NCBI GenBank assembly: GCA_030625925.1 | Contig: DAOUPY010000061.1 | Coordinates: 1 to 7,709, forward strand | Origin: Fusobacteriaceae bacterium | Lineage (GTDB): Bacteria > Fusobacteriota > Fusobacteriia > Fusobacteriales > Fusobacteriaceae | DNA: 7,709 nt | Direction: 5' to 3' | Shown here: piece by piece, positions 6,503-7,709 of the stretch | How positions within the stretch are numbered: position 1 is the stretch's first letter | How the letters are laid out: the number at the start of each line of letters is the position of its first letter | Notes under the pieces: generated by a model | The model's database searches: none | Seen by the model: only the letters and a program-made list of their open reading frames with translations | What the model was told of the DNA's origin: nothing | Position numbers and translations under genes: made by a program

Positions 6503-7687
6503 TTACTTAGTGATATTTCCTACTACACCTGATGCTACTGTTCTTCCACCTTCTCTTATTGCGAATCTTAATCCTTCTTCCATTGCGATTGGATGGATTA
6601 ATTCTACTGTCATTTCAATGTTGTCTCCAGGCATTACCATTTCTACACCTTCTGGTAAATATACTGCTCCTGTGATATCAGTTGTTCTGAAGTAGAATTG
6701 TGGTCTGTATCCTGTGAAGAATGGAGTATGTCTTCCACCTTCCTCTTTAGTTAATACATATACTTCTCCTGTGAAGTTTGTATGTGGATTAATTGTTCCT
6801 GGATGACATAAAACTTGTCCTCTTTCTACGTCTTCTTTCTTGATTCCTCTTAATAATGCTCCGATGTTATCTCCAGCTTGTCCTTGGTCTAATAACTTTC
6901 TGAACATTTCTACTCCTGTACAAACTGCTTTTTGAGTATCTTTGATACCAATGATCTCAATTTCTTCCCCTATTTTTACTACTCCTCTTTCTACTCTTCC
7001 AGTTACTACTGTTCCTCTACCTGTGATAGTGAAAACGTCCTCTACTGGCATCAAGAATGGTTGGTCAATTGCTCTTTCTGGAGTTGGGATATATGTATCT
7101 ACTTCATTCATTAATACCATTATTTGATCTACCCATTTTTGCTCTCCATTTAATGCTCCTAATGCAGAACCTATTACTACTGGTGCGTCATCTCCGTCGA
7201 ATCCGTACTCAGTTAATAACTCTCTTACTTCCATTTCTACTAATTCTAATAATTCTTCGTCGTCTACCATGTCAGCTTTGTTTAAGTATACGATGATGTA
7301 AGGTACTCCTACTTGCTTAGAAAGTAAGATATGCTCTCTTGTTTGAGGCATTGGACCGTCTGCTGCTGAAACTACTAAGATAGCTCCATCCATTTGTGCT
7401 GCTCCTGTGATCATGTTCTTAACATAGTCAGCATGGCCAGGACAATCTACATGGGCATAATGTCTTGCTTTTGTTTCATATTCGATATGAGCCGTGTTTA
7501 TTGTGATTCCTCTTTCTCTTTCTTCTGGTGCTTGGTCGATGTTAGCGAAATCTACTGCTTTAGCTAATCCTAAATCAGATAAAACTTTTGAGATTGCTGC
7601 TGTCGTTGTTGTCTTTCCATGGTCTACATGACCTATTGTTCCGATATTTACATGTGGTTTACTTCTGTCAAATTGCTCTTTTGCCAT
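6503..7687 (-). CDS. tuf: Translation elongation factor Tu
   Basis: EF-Tu is the GTPase that brings aminoacyl-tRNA to the ribosomal A site. All 394 residues are present, the standard bacterial length. The GTP-binding motifs are G1 GHVDHGKT (19-26), the effector-region threonine in RGITI (59-63), G3 DCPGH (81-85), G4 NKAD (136-139) and G5 SAL (174-176). Domain 2 begins near residue 210 ([26 protein letters not shown]) and domain 3 near 303, with [24 protein letters not shown] and the C-terminal [14 protein letters not shown]4 has A where E. coli has C, a common variant. AGGAGG on the minus strand (7701-7696) lies eight bases before the ATG. Only 22 upstream bases are in the window, so its promoter and whether fusA precedes it cannot be seen. 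No premature stop or frameshift is present. Confidence 0.98.
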   Translation of the reverse strand: MAKEQFDRSKPHVNIGTIGHVDHGKTTTTAAISKVLSDLGLAKAVDFANIDQAPEERERGITINTAHIEYETKARHYAHVDCPGHADYVKNMITGAAQMDGAILVVSAADGPMPQTREHILLSKQVGVPYIIVYLNKADMVDDEELLELVEMEVRELLTEYGFDGDDAPVVIGSALGALNGEQKWVDQIMVLMNEVDTYIPTPERAIDQPFLMPVEDVFTITGRGTVVTGRVERGVVKIGEEIEIIGIKDTQKAVCTGVEMFRKLLDQGQAGDNIGALLRGIKKEDVERGQVLCHPGTINPHTNFTGEVYVLTKEEGGRHTPFFTGYRPQFYFRTTDITGAVYLPEGVEMVMPGDNIEMTVELIHPIAMEEGLRFAIREGGRTVASGVVGNITK

Positions 7688-7709
7688 TGTTAAAGCCTCC
7701 TAAAAATTT

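Noticed and set aside
6510..7296. Several plus-strand open frames of 60-79 codons opposite tuf
   Set aside because: They are antisense shadows of a highly constrained EF-Tu gene; their low-complexity Ser/Tyr/Phe- or Leu-rich content follows from its codon use.

Overview
The window is AT-rich DNA with strong Shine-Dalgarno sites, short intergenic gaps and poly-U intrinsic terminators. The EF-Tu, the methionine adenosyltransferase and a group I ECF transporter with a duplicated ATPase fit a low-GC anaerobe. From the EF-Tu and MetK sequences I lean towards Fusobacteriota (a Fusobacterium/Ilyobacter/Psychrilyobacter-like organism). This rests on family resemblance, and a Firmicute is not excluded.

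Left half, plus strand (about 38-4664): an S-adenosylmethionine-regulated operon. It opens with a complete SAM-I (S-box) riboswitch and its terminator (38-183). After a 5' leader containing a perfect inverted repeat come three ECF transporter genes: an integral-membrane substrate-binding S component (324-866), a double-ATPase energizing subunit (888-2591) and the EcfT transmembrane coupling subunit (2592-3419). metK follows (3470-4627). SAM made by MetK would bind the leader RNA and switch off both the transporter and MetK. This supports methionine, or a compound converted to it, as the transported substrate. Substrate identity cannot be read from the sequence.

Centre: a strong hairpin with A- and T-tracts on its two sides (4629-4664) serves as a shared terminator between the operon and a convergent gene.

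Right half, minus strand: a POT/PTR-family (proton-dependent oligopeptide transporter) protein (4691-6082), a 420-base very AT-rich intergenic region holding the tuf terminator, and a full-length tuf gene for EF-Tu (6503-7687) whose ribosome-binding site is just inside the window edge.

The most unusual item is the POT protein. It keeps several substrate-site residues of the family but lacks both the helix-1 ExxER motif and the helix-7 acidic residue used for proton coupling. It also lacks the two extra helices (HA/HB) normally present in bacterial members. I see no CRISPR array, transposase, phage gene, tRNA or rRNA, and no clear evidence of a wholly new system.
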